Shown: piece by piece, positions 11,101 to 20,884 of the stretch
Position numbering within the stretch: position 1 is the first letter of the stretch
How the letters are laid out: each line of letters begins with the position of its first letter
Source of the DNA: Diphasiastrum complanatum
Taxonomy: Eukaryota > Streptophyta > Lycopodiopsida > Lycopodiales > Lycopodiaceae
Assembly (NCBI GenBank): GCA_029204225.1
Contig: CM055113.1
Span: forward strand, 18,073,746-18,137,745
DNA length: 64,000 bases
Reading direction: 5' to 3'
The notes under the pieces: model-generated
What the model was told of the DNA's origin: nothing
The model's database searches: none
What the model saw: only the letters and a program-made list of their open reading frames with translations
Program-made: the position numbers and the translations under genes

Positions 11101-11108
11101 TTTGGCCA

Positions 11109-11560
11109 ATGTATCCGTCGGGCCCTAGAACTGCCACTACTCTTTCTCCTTATGATAGATCTCTAATCACATTGCCTACTTATAATATAGATAATAATTC
11201 TTTTTTGACATTATCGGATATATCGGATCTTTTTGATTTCACAGAGGCTGAGACTCTTTGCATTTTGGGCAAAGAGCTTCATGAATTTTTAGATATAACT
11301 GATTTTGATGTTGATGATTTTCTCCCTGGTGGTGACGATGTAAATAAGGATGAAAAGATTGTTTGAAAATGGCTGTGGAGGAAATGCGCCAAAAAGAAGA
11401 TGACCTTTCTTCTGAATAGGAGTTTCTTAGATTTCAAAGTCAGTTTGGTTTTCCAAAACCAATTGTCTATTCACCAACCTTATTGACATCAAAAGGTGGA
11501 CACAATATTGAGGGAGAGACAGTAATCAAGGAAGACAAAGCCGAATGCGTAATTTTTGTA
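11109..11560 (+). pseudogene. hypothetical acidic ORF, frameshifted
   Basis: An 85-codon frame beginning M-Y-P-S-G-P-R encodes an acidic sequence (D-I-T-D-F-D-V-D-D-F-L-P-G-G-D-D) and stops at 11366. A second frame from the ATG at 11369 adds M-A-V-E-E-M-R-Q-K-E-D-D, a stop, then F-G-F-P-K-P-I-V-Y-S-P-T to about 11560, where the TIR element begins. I do not recognise it. It follows a motif cluster, as the ORF at 20885 also does. Confidence 0.35.
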
Positions 11561-12027
11561 TCTTATTATCTACTAGTCATTAGGAGAAATTTGGTCTCAA
11601 AATGGGCCCATTAAGAAGTTTGACTTTAGAGAGAGATTACGTAGAGAGATAATAGAAACCGGTACCATTTGGTTGCCATTTTTTGAGTTTTCGGTAATGC
11701 CCACATTCTAACTACTTTTGGTAGAACTAGCTCTAACTCTAGGAATAATTAGTTAAACGTGTTTTGTAATAATAGACATACGTTTATCATATAATCTGGG
11801 GCTGTAAACGTTTACCAAAAATAATATTACAACATGGTACCTACGCCTTAAAGTAATGAATGGTCTATCATTAAAGCCTAATGATCACCGAATTTCATAC
11901 CTAGAGATATGATACGTTCGCGAAAACTCACGAGGCTCTGCTCTACATAAGCACAAACATGACATTAAAAAAAACTTTACGTTTGAATTTCACGCCCGAA
12001 TATCAGTTCAGCACACGCACAGATCAT

Positions 12028-12180
12028 TCAGATATCCTTCATCCATGGCGGGTCACGTGGCATGCCCCTTGGCCTAGGAGGCGGTGGTGGAGGACGAGGT
12101 CGTGGTGGATTTCCTTGGTGGCCTCCTTGCATTGGGACACCTCCAAGATGAATCCGTGTTGTTTGCTTCGTGTGAGCCAT
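12028..12180 (-). pseudogene. histone H3/CENH3 N-tail copy
   Basis: Fifty codons from ATG to TGA. The start M-A-H-T-K-Q-T-T-R-I-H-L-G-G matches the histone H3 tail pattern M-A-x-T-K-Q-T-x-R-x-x-x-G-G, followed by a Pro/Arg-rich run and D-P-P-W-M-K-D-I. The TGA that ends it aligns with the CGA (Arg) after K-D-I in the longer copy at 18856-19260, and conversely this copy keeps codons that are stops there (Arg-9, Trp-47). Weak similarity continues to about 11965. The two copies therefore descend from one intact ORF. It lies inside the TIR element, beside the outer hairpin arm. Confidence 0.75.
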
Positions 12181-12189
12181 GTGCATACC

Positions 12190-13838
12190 CAATATCGGAT
12201 CAGCGCGCATGTAGAAAGTCAGTAGCTACAGAATGTAGGTCGGGCATGCCACATCGATATTAGACAGAAAAGTCGGAAACTAGTTGATGATAGCGGATGG
12301 GCGTGCGGGAGTCTAGAACATGAATATCACAATTGGGTCGGGCATGCTGACCGATATTGCATGTTGTAAAAAAAAAATCGTTAACTTTTGAAAGACAACT
12401 CGGATTGAGACGATTACAACGCCATTAGAAAGCTCTCCACAAGAGCTTTTTAGCGACATCCAACTTGATCTAGTTTCGAGCTATGGTTAAAGAGATATTC
12501 TCAGTCAAAGTTTTGGATGGTCAACAGTGTGAAAAAACTGGATCTTGAATGGATCCAGACTCCCAAAATACTTGGCTAAGATCTTTGCTCAACAAGCTAC
12601 AAAAGCTAGAAATGGCAAAGCATCCTAATGCAAACTTTGATACACATGAACTTGACAAAGCATTCAAGAAACAAAAGAAGTTAATAAAAGGTACTGGTGG
12701 CAGCCAAAAACAACAGCATACCAGCCCTCCAACAGCAGCCTACCACTTTTGGAAACCTCTTAAGATCATACACAAAAGCTTGAAGACAATACACATAGCA
12801 ATGCTCTCAATCAAGGAAGAAACTGTGACAATGATCTATTGATCTCTCTCAACGATACAATAAGTTTCTCCAACCTATTCTCCACGAATTTCAGCCTGAT
12901 ATATGTGAGAGAGATGACTCTCTCTCCTCTCTCTAGAACTTAGAACCCAATTTTAGGGCACCAGTAGCCTAAAATAGCCAATTTTGCCCTATATGTCCAA
13001 ATAATATGATTTTGGTGTCATTTTGAAGGTCTTGAAGTTTGGGACTTTCTCAATATGAAATATATACTAAAATAAAAGTATCTAGGTCTCTTTCACATTT
13101 GTGAAAGATTAGATCCAAAACTATGTACAAAAATCACCAATTTAGGCCTCAAACTAGCTAGGAAATGTTGACAATTTTCACAAACAGTCAACGGTCAACC
13201 TAATATCGGATTAGCGCGTGGTTGACCAGTTTGATCCGGTCAAATCCTAAGGGCATGCGCCAATCCAATATTAGAGGTTAAATTTTGGGTTTTTTTTTTT
13301 GTGAAAGAGCTCCAAAACTTTGACTGCCTATAACTTTTGAATCGTAGCTCGGTATTAGGTCATTTTGGTGCCGTTGCAAAGCTCTCGTCGAGCTCTTTCA
13401 CAAAAAGAAATTAAAATCCTAATATTGGATCGGCGTGTGCCCTTAGGATTTGAACTGGTCAAACTGGTCAACCGTAGGCTGACATGATATTAGGTTGATC
13501 GTTGACTGTTGATCACCCAAAACTTTGACTGAGAATATCTCTTTAACCGTAGCTCGAAACTGGGTCATGTTGGATGTGGTTGAAAAGCTCTCGTCGATGG
13601 CTTTCTAATGGCACTGTAATCGTCTCAATCCCAGATGTCTTTCAAAAGTTATCATTTTTTTTACAACATGCAATATTGATTCAACGCGCCTGACCCAATC
13701 GTGATACTCTTGTTCCAAACTCCCGTGCGCCCATCCGCTATTGCCTAGTTTTCGACTTTTTTGTCTGATATTGGTTCGATGCACCTGACCTACATTCTGC
13801 AGCTGCTGACTTTCTACACATGCGTTGATCCGATATTG
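12190..13838. repeat. nested inverted repeats of the TIR element
   Basis: The outer arms are about 12190-12535 and 13500-13838: AATATCGGATCAGCGCGC in one arm faces TGCGTTGATCCGATATTG in the other, and CAGTCAAAGTTTTGG faces CCAAAACTTTGACTG. The inner arms, about 13186-13285 and 13415-13505, are related sequences with GGTTGACCAGTTTGA and AATCCTAAGGGCA. The 13300-13410 apex again has a GCTCTCGTCGAGCTCTTTC hairpin. The arms differ by scattered changes, so they are old. Confidence 0.7.
12549..12842 (+). CDS. hypothetical ORF in TIR-element interior
   Basis: A 97-codon frame starting M-D-P-D-S-Q-N-T-W-L-R-S-L-L-N-K-L-Q-K-L-E, with a Lys-rich middle. I do not recognise it. It lies between the hairpin arms, and downstream sequence to about 13180 is non-coding. 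It may be a captured fragment or a chance frame. Confidence 0.25.
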   Translation: MDPDSQNTWLRSLLNKLQKLEMAKHPNANFDTHELDKAFKKQKKLIKGTGGSQKQQHTSPPTAAYHFWKPLKIIHKSLKTIHIAMLSIKEETVTMIY

Positions 13839-14574
13839 CGTCTACAAATGGCCTCTTATACTAAATGAAATATTTTAACTTTCAGAAGAAATATTCTAGA
13901 TTCTCCCTTTGGATGGGAAAAGTATGAAGACTCAAATTCGATCCAAAAACTTAACACAACGAACAATGGCCTATACTCACAGGCGCGTTGATCCGCTATC
14001 GACTGCCGAGTTTCATTCTTGGGTTATCGGTTCAGCGTGCGCCTCCTATACTGCCTCGCTGCTAATTTGTACACATGCGCGCTGATCCAATACTAGGACA
14101 TCGCATGGACCGCACCAAACAAACTGCTCCTAGCCCACATCAATCGTTCCTCTTGGTCTCCGATTATTTGTTGCCATTAGTCCAAAATATCTCTATGGAA
14201 GTTGAGTACGAATGAGAACAAAGAGAATGAGAGATATACCTAACAATGACAAGAAGTTCTTAAACTACGGGGATTAGTTAACTACAGTTTATGACTATTG
14301 ACTACAAATCAACCTCAAGTGTAGAAATATGGGCAGGAAAAGAGTATTTGGGCAGTAAATATGGTCCAATCACAATCGTTTGTATTGCTTGGTGGGATTT
14401 TTGAAAATCACCAAAATTTGGCCGGGAAAGGAAAAGCAATTTCCATCCGTCAACCACTGTTACAGTTCATCACAGATGGATACTATTGATTGGGCCACTT
14501 AAGCGTTGAAAGCGTGCGAAGTAAAAAAATAGCATCTTGACAAAGGGCCCATTTTGAGTTCTAATATCCCCTAA

Positions 14575-15298
14575 TGAGATCCGTTATGTCAGATTTTATA
14601 TTGGAGGTTACTTTTTATTTTTATTCATTTCAAAAAACAATTTTTCTTGATGATTTTGCAATTTGTCGAGGAGAGCAGAGATCTTTTTGACAAAATTTTA
14701 CAGCAAAATGAATCCCAATCAACCCTAAAAGTGATGCAATAGGCACACAGATTTGATCAAATGAACCAAAGTAAAGTACAACAAGGTTCTCAGACCTGTA
14801 AAAAAGTTGAGTACCTTCCAAAACAAGCAATTAATGCATAAGAACACTCACATCCAATAGCTAGAACTCGCCACCAAAAGACAATGATGATAGAAGTGGA
14901 AAAACTCAATTTTTCTTGATATTTGGATGGAAATCCCATCACATATTTATACTTTTCAAGCTCAGATCTGAGCATATTAGGGCACCTCTGAACTTATCAT
15001 ATCCTAACCCTAACATCTACCCTAATAGGTCATTGGATCCACCCTAACTTGGGGTCAAGATTTTGAGATCCAAAAACAATGTAAAACATGCTATTTTTAG
15101 ATCCTAGAATTTCTCTAGCCTATCCAAACACATTTTTGCCTCATTTCAAAGATGCTATCACAATGTCATATGAGGAATGAACTTATTGGAAAGCATGCTA
15201 TGTGATTTGTCACATGTGGCATCTATTTACATGGCCATCTTGCCAATTACAATGCATGTCAACAAAATTGGCCAAGCTAGAATTGTGAAATTTTAATA
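14575..15298 (-). repeat. 3' LTR of copia B
   Basis: On the minus strand it begins TATTAAAATTTCACAATTC directly after the polypurine tract GTGAGGAGGAG (15299-15309). It is clearly homologous to the plus-strand LTR at 57459 (shared TATAAATATGTGATGGGATT promoter block and TGACCCC-AGTTAGGGTGGATC block). The TATA-like box is at about 14940-14955. The outer end could not be fixed; it runs up to the TIR element end near 14574. Confidence 0.75.
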
Positions 15299-15312
15299 CT
15301 CCTCCTCACAAT

Positions 15313-16551
15313 CTAGCTAGATGATAACATAGCTTTACTAACTAAGCCAAGGGCTGATCTAAGCTTAAAAAAAGCATTCTTTTGAAGAGGCTTTCTCAAT
15401 ATATTAGCTATGCATTCTTCACTTGAAACATGCTCCAATGAGACCTCCTTAGCTTGGACCTTTTCTTTTACAAAGTGGTGAGCAATCTCTATGTGTTTGC
15501 TCCTTGCATGGTAGATTGGATTGGATGCTAGGTGTTGGGGTGAGATGTTGTCATTGTAGATGAGTGGAATGATACCTAATCTGATCACCTTGAGCTCCTC
15601 AAACAACCTCTTGATCCATAGAATCTACTTGGTTGTGGTTGTTAGAGCCTTGTACTCGGCCTCGGTTGATGAAAGAGAAATTGTTTCTTGTTTTTTTGAT
15701 AGCCAAGAAATCACACCTTCTCCAATGAAAGTTGCAAAGGCACTTGTTGACTTTCTATCCTTCTTGTCCCCTGCAAAATCTGAATCACTAAAAGCATGCA
15801 AGTTAATGGATTCACCTCTATAAAGGATCCCAAAATCTAGTGTGCCCGAGATGTATCTCAATATTCTTTTGGCACATTTCCAATGGATAACTAATGGATC
15901 TTGCATATGTTGACTAAGCTTGCAAACACTATAGCAAAGATCAGGTCTTGTTATGGTTATCCACATTAAGGAGCCAATAAGTTGCCTATAAAGAGTGATG
16001 TCCTTGAAGGATATTTCATCCTCTTTATTGGTCACTTTTACATCATGCTCCATAGGAGTCTCTACATGCTTGATTCCATGCATGTTAAATGTATCGAGTA
16101 ATGAAATGGCATACTTAGATTGACAAATGAAGACATAATCTAAAGATCTAAGTACTTCCATACCCAAAATGAAGTGCAAAAGCCCGAGATCTACCATCTT
16201 GGACTCTTTGGATAGATCTAGCTTAGTTTTCTCAGCACCTTCTAAATCATCTCCACTAAGTATGATATCATCAACATAAAGTAATAAAAGTACAATGCCT
16301 TTTGCACTAAATATTATGTACAAAGTGGGATCATACTCACTAGGAGTAGATCCAATGGAGATAAGAAAAGTATTGAGCCTTGTGTTCCAAGTTCTAGAAG
16401 CTTGTTTCAAACCATACAAGCTCCTCTTGAGATGACACACCTTGTCTTCCATACCTTGCTTGATGAAGCCCTCGGGCTGCTCCATAAATATATCCTCTTC
16501 CAAATGACCATTTAAGAAAGCATTTGACACATCCTTTTGAAAAATAACCAA
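15313..16551 (-). pseudogene. copia B reverse transcriptase and RNase H
   Basis: Two frames read together as the RT carboxyl half and RNase H: D-V-S-N-A-F-L-N-G, S-L-Y-G-L-K-Q-A-S-R-T-W, the catalytic Y-V-D-D-I-I-L-S-G, I-T-R-P-D-L-C-Y-S-V, F-S-D-S-D-F-A-G-D, then S-S-T-E-A-E-Y-K-A. A stop at about 15625 separates the last part (N-P-I-Y-H-A-R-S-K-H-I-E-I, ending at 15313). The YVDD active site is intact, but the stop and an upstream frameshift kill the polyprotein. Confidence 0.9.
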
Positions 16552-17081
16552 TCAAAGTGAGAAGCAAGAGCAATGATTAGTTTTATGGTGACCATCTTTG
16601 CCACGGGTGCAAAGGTCTCATCATAATCTATGCCCTTTGATTGAGCATACCCCTTGGCTACAAGCCTTGCCTTGTGCTTATAAAAACTCCCATTTTGATT
16701 CAACTTGAGCTTAAAAACCCACTTACATCCAATTACATTCCTATCCAAAGGTAGATCAACAAGCATCCAAGTATCATGCTCCATCAATGCATTGTACTCA
16801 TCACACATAGCTTGAAACCACTCCTTTGATTCTAAAGCTTCACTAACATTTGAAGGCTCTTCAAAAGATGTGATGAGCTCATAAGAAGAAGTACTTCTCT
16901 CGGCTTGCTTACCCTTGTCCTTGTATGTGAGCCTTAATGGCTCCATCCTTGACCTTGTGGATCTTCTTGGTGTGCTTGGTGTTCTTGGTTCTAGCTCCTC
17001 CTCATGATCAAGCTCCTCCTTGATCTCGGGTACCTCTCTTCCAATAGAGTGGTTAGATGAATCATCTTCAAGCTTATGCAT
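16512..17081 (-). pseudogene. copia B linker and RT N-part
   Basis: A frame with an acidic/Ser linker (T-P-S-T-P-R-R-S-T-R-S-R), then E-S-K-E-W-F-Q-A-M, G-C-K-W-V-F-K-L-K and F-A-P-V-A-K-M-V-T-I-K. It overlaps the downstream RT frame by a frameshift at about 16520-16550, where F-F-K-R-M-C-Q-M-L-S in this frame equals F-Q-K-D-V-S-N-A-F-L in the next. Confidence 0.9.
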
Positions 17082-17147
17082 TCTAGTCTCATAAAAAATG
17101 ATATCTCTAGAAATGACAACCTTTTGAGAAGAGGGAATGTAGATTTT

Positions 17148-17610
17148 CTAACCTTTGCTTGCATTGCCATAACCTACCATGATCCCCTTCATGGATGATG
17201 GATCCTCCTTGGTTCTTTTGTCCGAAGGGACATGTACATAGCAAATGCATCCAAACACTTTCAAGCTTTTGAAATTAGGCTTTTCTCCATACAATAACTC
17301 ATAAGATGTTTTACCATTTATAGAGCTACATGGAACTCTATTACATAAGAAGTTAGCACATGTGAGAGCTTCTCCCCAAAAAGACTTAGGTAGGCACGCA
17401 TCTAACCTTAGAGCTTTAGAACACTCACATAGTGTCCTATTTCTCCTCTCGGCCACCCCATTTTGTTGAGGATTGTAGGGGCAAGATAACTCCTCCTTGA
17501 TCACAAAAGACTTTAAATTCATTGGAGATATATTCTCCTCCATTATCACTTCTAAAGAACTTGATCTTGTGATTATGATGCTTTTCAATATCCAAAAAAT
17601 ATTGTTTGAA
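17148..17610 (-). pseudogene. copia B integrase, 5'-truncated
   Basis: The integrase core is split between two frames: F-R-S-D-N-G-G-E-Y-I-S-N-E-F in one, then N-P-Q-Q-N-G-V-A-E-R-R-N-R-T-L and C-A-N-F-L-C-N-R-V-P in the other, with the frameshift near 17500. Homology ends at about 17610, where the GCGCGTTGATCCGATATTC-type motif takes over. Copia B is therefore 5'-truncated inside the motif district, with no gag, protease or 5' LTR. Confidence 0.85.
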
Positions 17611-17976
17611 TATCGGATCAACGCGCACAATATGAAAAGAAACCAAGCAATAACTACAAGGGCATGTCAAATCGATATCGAAATTTTTTTACCTCTGCAT
17701 CAACAAATTTCAGCTTCGTATATGCTATTGCATGTGGTACTGGAAAGAGTTCCAATATTTTTTGGATATGGCTCCTAGCAATATTGTGTGTGTGTGTATA
17801 ATAGAGTTCATCTTTAAACAAACTGGATTACACACACCCTCATCATTGACATATAAGGACAACACATATAAGCGCCAATGATCGCTGCAATCAGAAAACA
17901 ATAAATTTATGAAAATGAATGTAAAATCAAAATTCATATAAAATATTCAACTTAATAAAATCTGATAGAAATTTAT
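17611..17976. other. motif remnant and uninterpreted spacer
   Basis: It begins with AATATCGGATCAACGCGCAC and has AATCGATATCG at about 17670, then a GTGTGTGTGTGT tract near 17790. I see no gene. Confidence 0.5.
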
Positions 17977-18237
17977 CTACTTTGTTATGTATGGGAGCAC
18001 AATAATTGGAGTCCCCAGTCTGACGTATTGGGGCATATCATCGTGCACACTTTTGAAATCAACAAAATAAAAAACAACCATGAATTGAAGTGGAAACAAT
18101 GCTACATCTATAAGCAGCGGGGTCTGGAAAAACTCCATCCAGTACTGAATTGCTCCCCCTCCTACATTGTCCCCTAGCATTTTATCCCTACTTTCTAACT
18201 CACCTGTATCTAATTTAGAAAGGGGAAGACCCAGCAT
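17977..18237 (-). CDS. hypothetical ORF next to histone-like pseudogene
   Basis: An 86-codon frame: M-L-G-L-P-L-S-K-L-D-T-G-E, G-G-G-A-I-Q-Y-W-M-E-F-F, and a hydrophobic L-F-P-L-Q-F-M-V-V-F-Y-F stretch. I do not recognise it. It lies downstream, on the same strand, of the P/S-rich ORF and the H3-like pseudogene, so all three may be parts of one mobile-element gene. Confidence 0.3.
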   Translation of the reverse strand: MLGLPLSKLDTGELESRDKMLGDNVGGGAIQYWMEFFQTPLLIDVALFPLQFMVVFYFVDFKSVHDDMPQYVRLGTPIIVLPYITK

Positions 18238-18307
18238 TGATTTTCGGCATCTTAAAATTGTATAGAGGACCTAAAGCTTTAAGATATGTGTTTAACAATT
18301 GGTCATA

Positions 18308-18805
18308 CTATACATATTGAGGAGTATTTACAAAGGCAAGTGCAAGGGGTGAAGGAAGTAATACAGATAAACCACTAAAAGAATTGTCATTCAAAATTGA
18401 TTCTACCTTTACATTTACAAAATCATCTAAATCATTTCCTAGAATAGGAGGTGGGGAACTAATATTTGTGAGGGTAGGAGGAGACTGAGATTTTGAAGGA
18501 GGAGGAGATTTATTAGGAGAGGAAGATTTAGCAGGAGAAGATGGAGATTGAGTTCTAGGAGGAGAAGAAAGAGACTTAGGAGTCACATCTCTGTTCTCCA
18601 AGGAGATCCGATCGATTTCATGAACTCCTGACCTAACAAAAAACATTGTCGAAGCAGTTAGAATCTCATGCAGAGGAGAGCTTTGAAAAATCTCTCGCTT
18701 TATTAGGAGGGTCATGAGACCTCCTCTTCTTTGAAACACTCCTACTCTGTACTCAAAAAACAAGCCAAGATGGTTGAGATTGCTTTCGTTTTCTTTTCTC
18801 TGCAT
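18308..18805 (-). CDS. hypothetical Pro/Ser-rich ORF
   Basis: 165 codons. The first third is basic (M-Q-R-K-E-N-E-S, F-Q-R-R-G-G-L-M); the middle is a Ser/Pro/Lys low-complexity tract with repeated S-S-P, S-P-P and K-S-P units; the end is acidic and hydrophobic (I-L-G-N-D-L-D-D-F-V-N-V-K-V-E). The tract looks disordered and could be a chromatin or nuclear linker, but no domain is recognised. It starts about 50 bases after the stop of the H3-like pseudogene on the same strand. Confidence 0.35.
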   Translation of the reverse strand: MQRKENESNLNHLGLFFEYRVGVFQRRGGLMTLLIKREIFQSSPLHEILTASTMFFVRSGVHEIDRISLENRDVTPKSLSSPPRTQSPSSPAKSSSPNKSPPPSKSQSPPTLTNISSPPPILGNDLDDFVNVKVESILNDNSFSGLSVLLPSPLALAFVNTPQYV

Positions 18806-18855
18806 CTTGTTTTGGAGGAGAGGAATGAGCTGGTCTAAAGTACTCTACAAATTTG

Positions 18856-19260
18856 TCATATGTGTCCCATAGCCTGAACCACAATGTTGAAATACTTGGG
18901 CATGATGGTCACCCTCCTGGCATGGACAGTTGCAACAACACTATTTGAAAAAAATTTCACTTGGAAATCCTCATATGCAGTGTGCAACGTCTCAATTGTT
19001 GTTACAGTCCATCTCACATCTATAGTTAGATTTCTTGTAACCTGTTTGATGGATCTCTGTATGTGAGCTTTCGGAATCAGAAGATTATTGATCTTTTATA
19101 CCTTTCGAATATCCTTCAGTCAGGGAGGGTCTCTTCATCTGCCCCTTGGCCTAGGAGGAGGTGGTGGTGGATGAGGCGATGGTTGTGGATTTCCCTGACC
19201 CCCTCCTGTGATTGGGATTCCACCAGGGTGGATTCATGTTGTTTGTTTAGTTTGCGCCAT
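18856..19260 (-). pseudogene. histone H3-family pseudogene, CENH3-like
   Basis: One continuous frame of 134 codons plus stop, broken by four internal stops (codons 9, 42, 47, 55). The tail is M-A-Q-T-K-Q-T-T, a Gly-rich part and a Pro-rich run. The histone fold is clear: L-K-D-I-R at alpha-N, N-N-L-L-I-P-K, Q-R-S-I-K-Q-V, then D-V-R-W-T, Y-E-D-F-Q-V-K-F-F, and H-A-R-R-V-T-I-M-P-K at loop 2/alpha-3. Spacing from L-L-I to the end of alpha-3 equals canonical H3. Pro after L-L-I, Trp-Thr in R-W-T and H-A-R-R are residues typical of plant CENH3, the centromere-specifying variant. There are no introns, although plant CENH3 genes normally have several. The C-terminal A-R-R-[LI]-x-G end is not conserved. 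Confidence 0.8.
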
Positions 19261-19644
19261 TACTAGAGAACGATAAGAACTTTTAGCAAAAAAAATTTAA
19301 GCGTCGTCCATCTGTATATATAGTGCAAATCCGAAATGATTGCATACGTGGTGGTTTGGAATTCCGAGGTTCGGATTACGTTGATGATTACTTTGAGATA
19401 TTTAGAGGCTTGTCAATCAAATCCAATTAAATATCCATCTTTCATAAAAATGATTAGTCGATATGGCTAATGACGACCACAATTAATTTCTACAAAAGTG
19501 TGGTCACATCTACAATTAATTCTACAAAAGTATGGTCACATCTACAATTTATTTATGAAATTGACAAGGTTATGCTATAAATATCCAACCTTTTTCTAAT
19601 ATCCAATCATTATAATTTCAAAAAATTTCAAACGCCATTATGTC

Positions 19645-20880
19645 ATCCAATAGCGAATCGATGCGCATGCATTGCATCTGTAAACTAGAGAGGCTATTCT
19701 CACGTGCTGAACCGATATTAGATGATATATGAATGATCAGAACTTGACTCGATATATTCTTCTTAGCTTTGGACAATATGAAGAGACTACCGAATCAAGC
19801 TTTGATCATGCATAATGTCGTCCAATAATTTTGACAATTTTCAAAAATCTTTTTTTTCCTGCAATAGCGATTTGACGCACGTAGTCCAAGGAAAGAATCA
19901 CTTTCTTCTCCCAGGCGCGCTGATCCGATATCTGAGACGCACTGAAAATATATTGGAACACAATATGAACCATCAAAGCTTGCTTTGGCAGATTTTTTTA
20001 AGCTTTGGATGTATGAGAAATCTCCCGAAACAAGCTTTGATGATTCATAATGCATTCCAATAGCGAATCAACACGCGTAGTCCAAGTTGAAAAATCTTTT
20101 TTTTGGGACGGGCGCGCTGATCCGATATCCGATTCGCCATATCAGAGTATTTAATCAACGTGCGCCTATTTGATCTGTTCCTCTGAAGCACTTGTCCTCT
20201 CACGTGGAATCGATATCGGCTCTTTCAAAATGCTCCGCCTTATGAAAATGTTCTGAATGGACAATCTCAAAAGAAAAAATTTCGTCTTTACGGTGCTTAA
20301 ATAGGGTGAGAGACTGTAATAATTGCCCTCGTACACGTTTTTCAATGATGTCTATTTAATGTTGTTTATTATTTGTTTAATGATGATTCAAGGAGGCTAG
20401 TGATAGACTATTTAATGTATTCCAGCGTAGGTACAAATTTTAGGGTCAGGGCTAATGATGATTTGGAGAATCTAGTGATAGACTATTTAATGTATTCCGG
20501 CGTAGGTACAAATTTGTCTCACTCTGATTGGTGGATAAATATAGGCTATGCTCCTCAATTCATTATTTGACAAATGTATGACTGTGATTCACAAGAATAG
20601 GCTATAAATATGGGCACCACTTTCCATATTTCGATTCCGTGATCTTTTATTCTGAACTCCCTCGTCATTTTGTTTTTTTTTTCTCGCGATATCGAATCAA
20701 CGCGCGCCTTCACATACAGTGCACAGTCAGATTCATTCAGGCACGTTGAAGCGATATCAGCCTCTTCTAACGTGTGCTCGCGAAAAATTTCACTCTCATC
20801 AAAATGATATCTAATCAACGCGCGCACTGTTGTTCAGTCCTCACCGAAATCATTCAGTCGCGTTGAACCGATATCAGGTT
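19645..20880. repeat. right array of GCGCGTTGATCCGATATC motifs
   Basis: About twelve copies of an 18-bp motif in both orientations: GCGCGCTGATCCGATATC at 19915 and 20109, GATATCGAATCAACGCGCGC at 20687, GATATCTAATCAACGCGCGC at 20807, GCGTTGAACCGATATCAG at 20859, and weaker ones at 19655, 19703, 19865, 20062, 20150, 20207 and 20745. Parts are imperfect direct repeats of about 230 bases, each with AAGCTTTGAT and CAATAGCGA. No coding sequence is seen inside. Confidence 0.7.
20398..20515. repeat. 43-bp direct repeat, 75-bp period
   Basis: The 43-base unit starting TAGTGATAGACTATTTAATG occurs at 20398-20440 and 20473-20515 with one difference (CCAGCG versus CCGGCG). It is a recent local duplication within the motif district. 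Confidence 0.9.
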
Positions 20881-20884
20881 CAAT

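Larger units (their letters stand above)
11580..14574. mobile_element. 3-kb TIR element with nested hairpins
   Basis: The outer ends are inverted repeats of about 30 bases: the left begins TTAGGAGA and contains CTCAAAATGGGCCC, and the right ends in the complement of TTAGGGGA and contains GGGCCCATTTTGAG. As in the smaller elements at 357 and 6366, the edges read TTAG...CTAA. The interior is mostly inverted repeat: 12190-12535 pairs with 13500-13838, and 13186-13285 pairs with about 13415-13505. It carries a histone-tail-like ORF (12028-12180) and no transposase that I can see. Probably non-autonomous. Confidence 0.65.
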
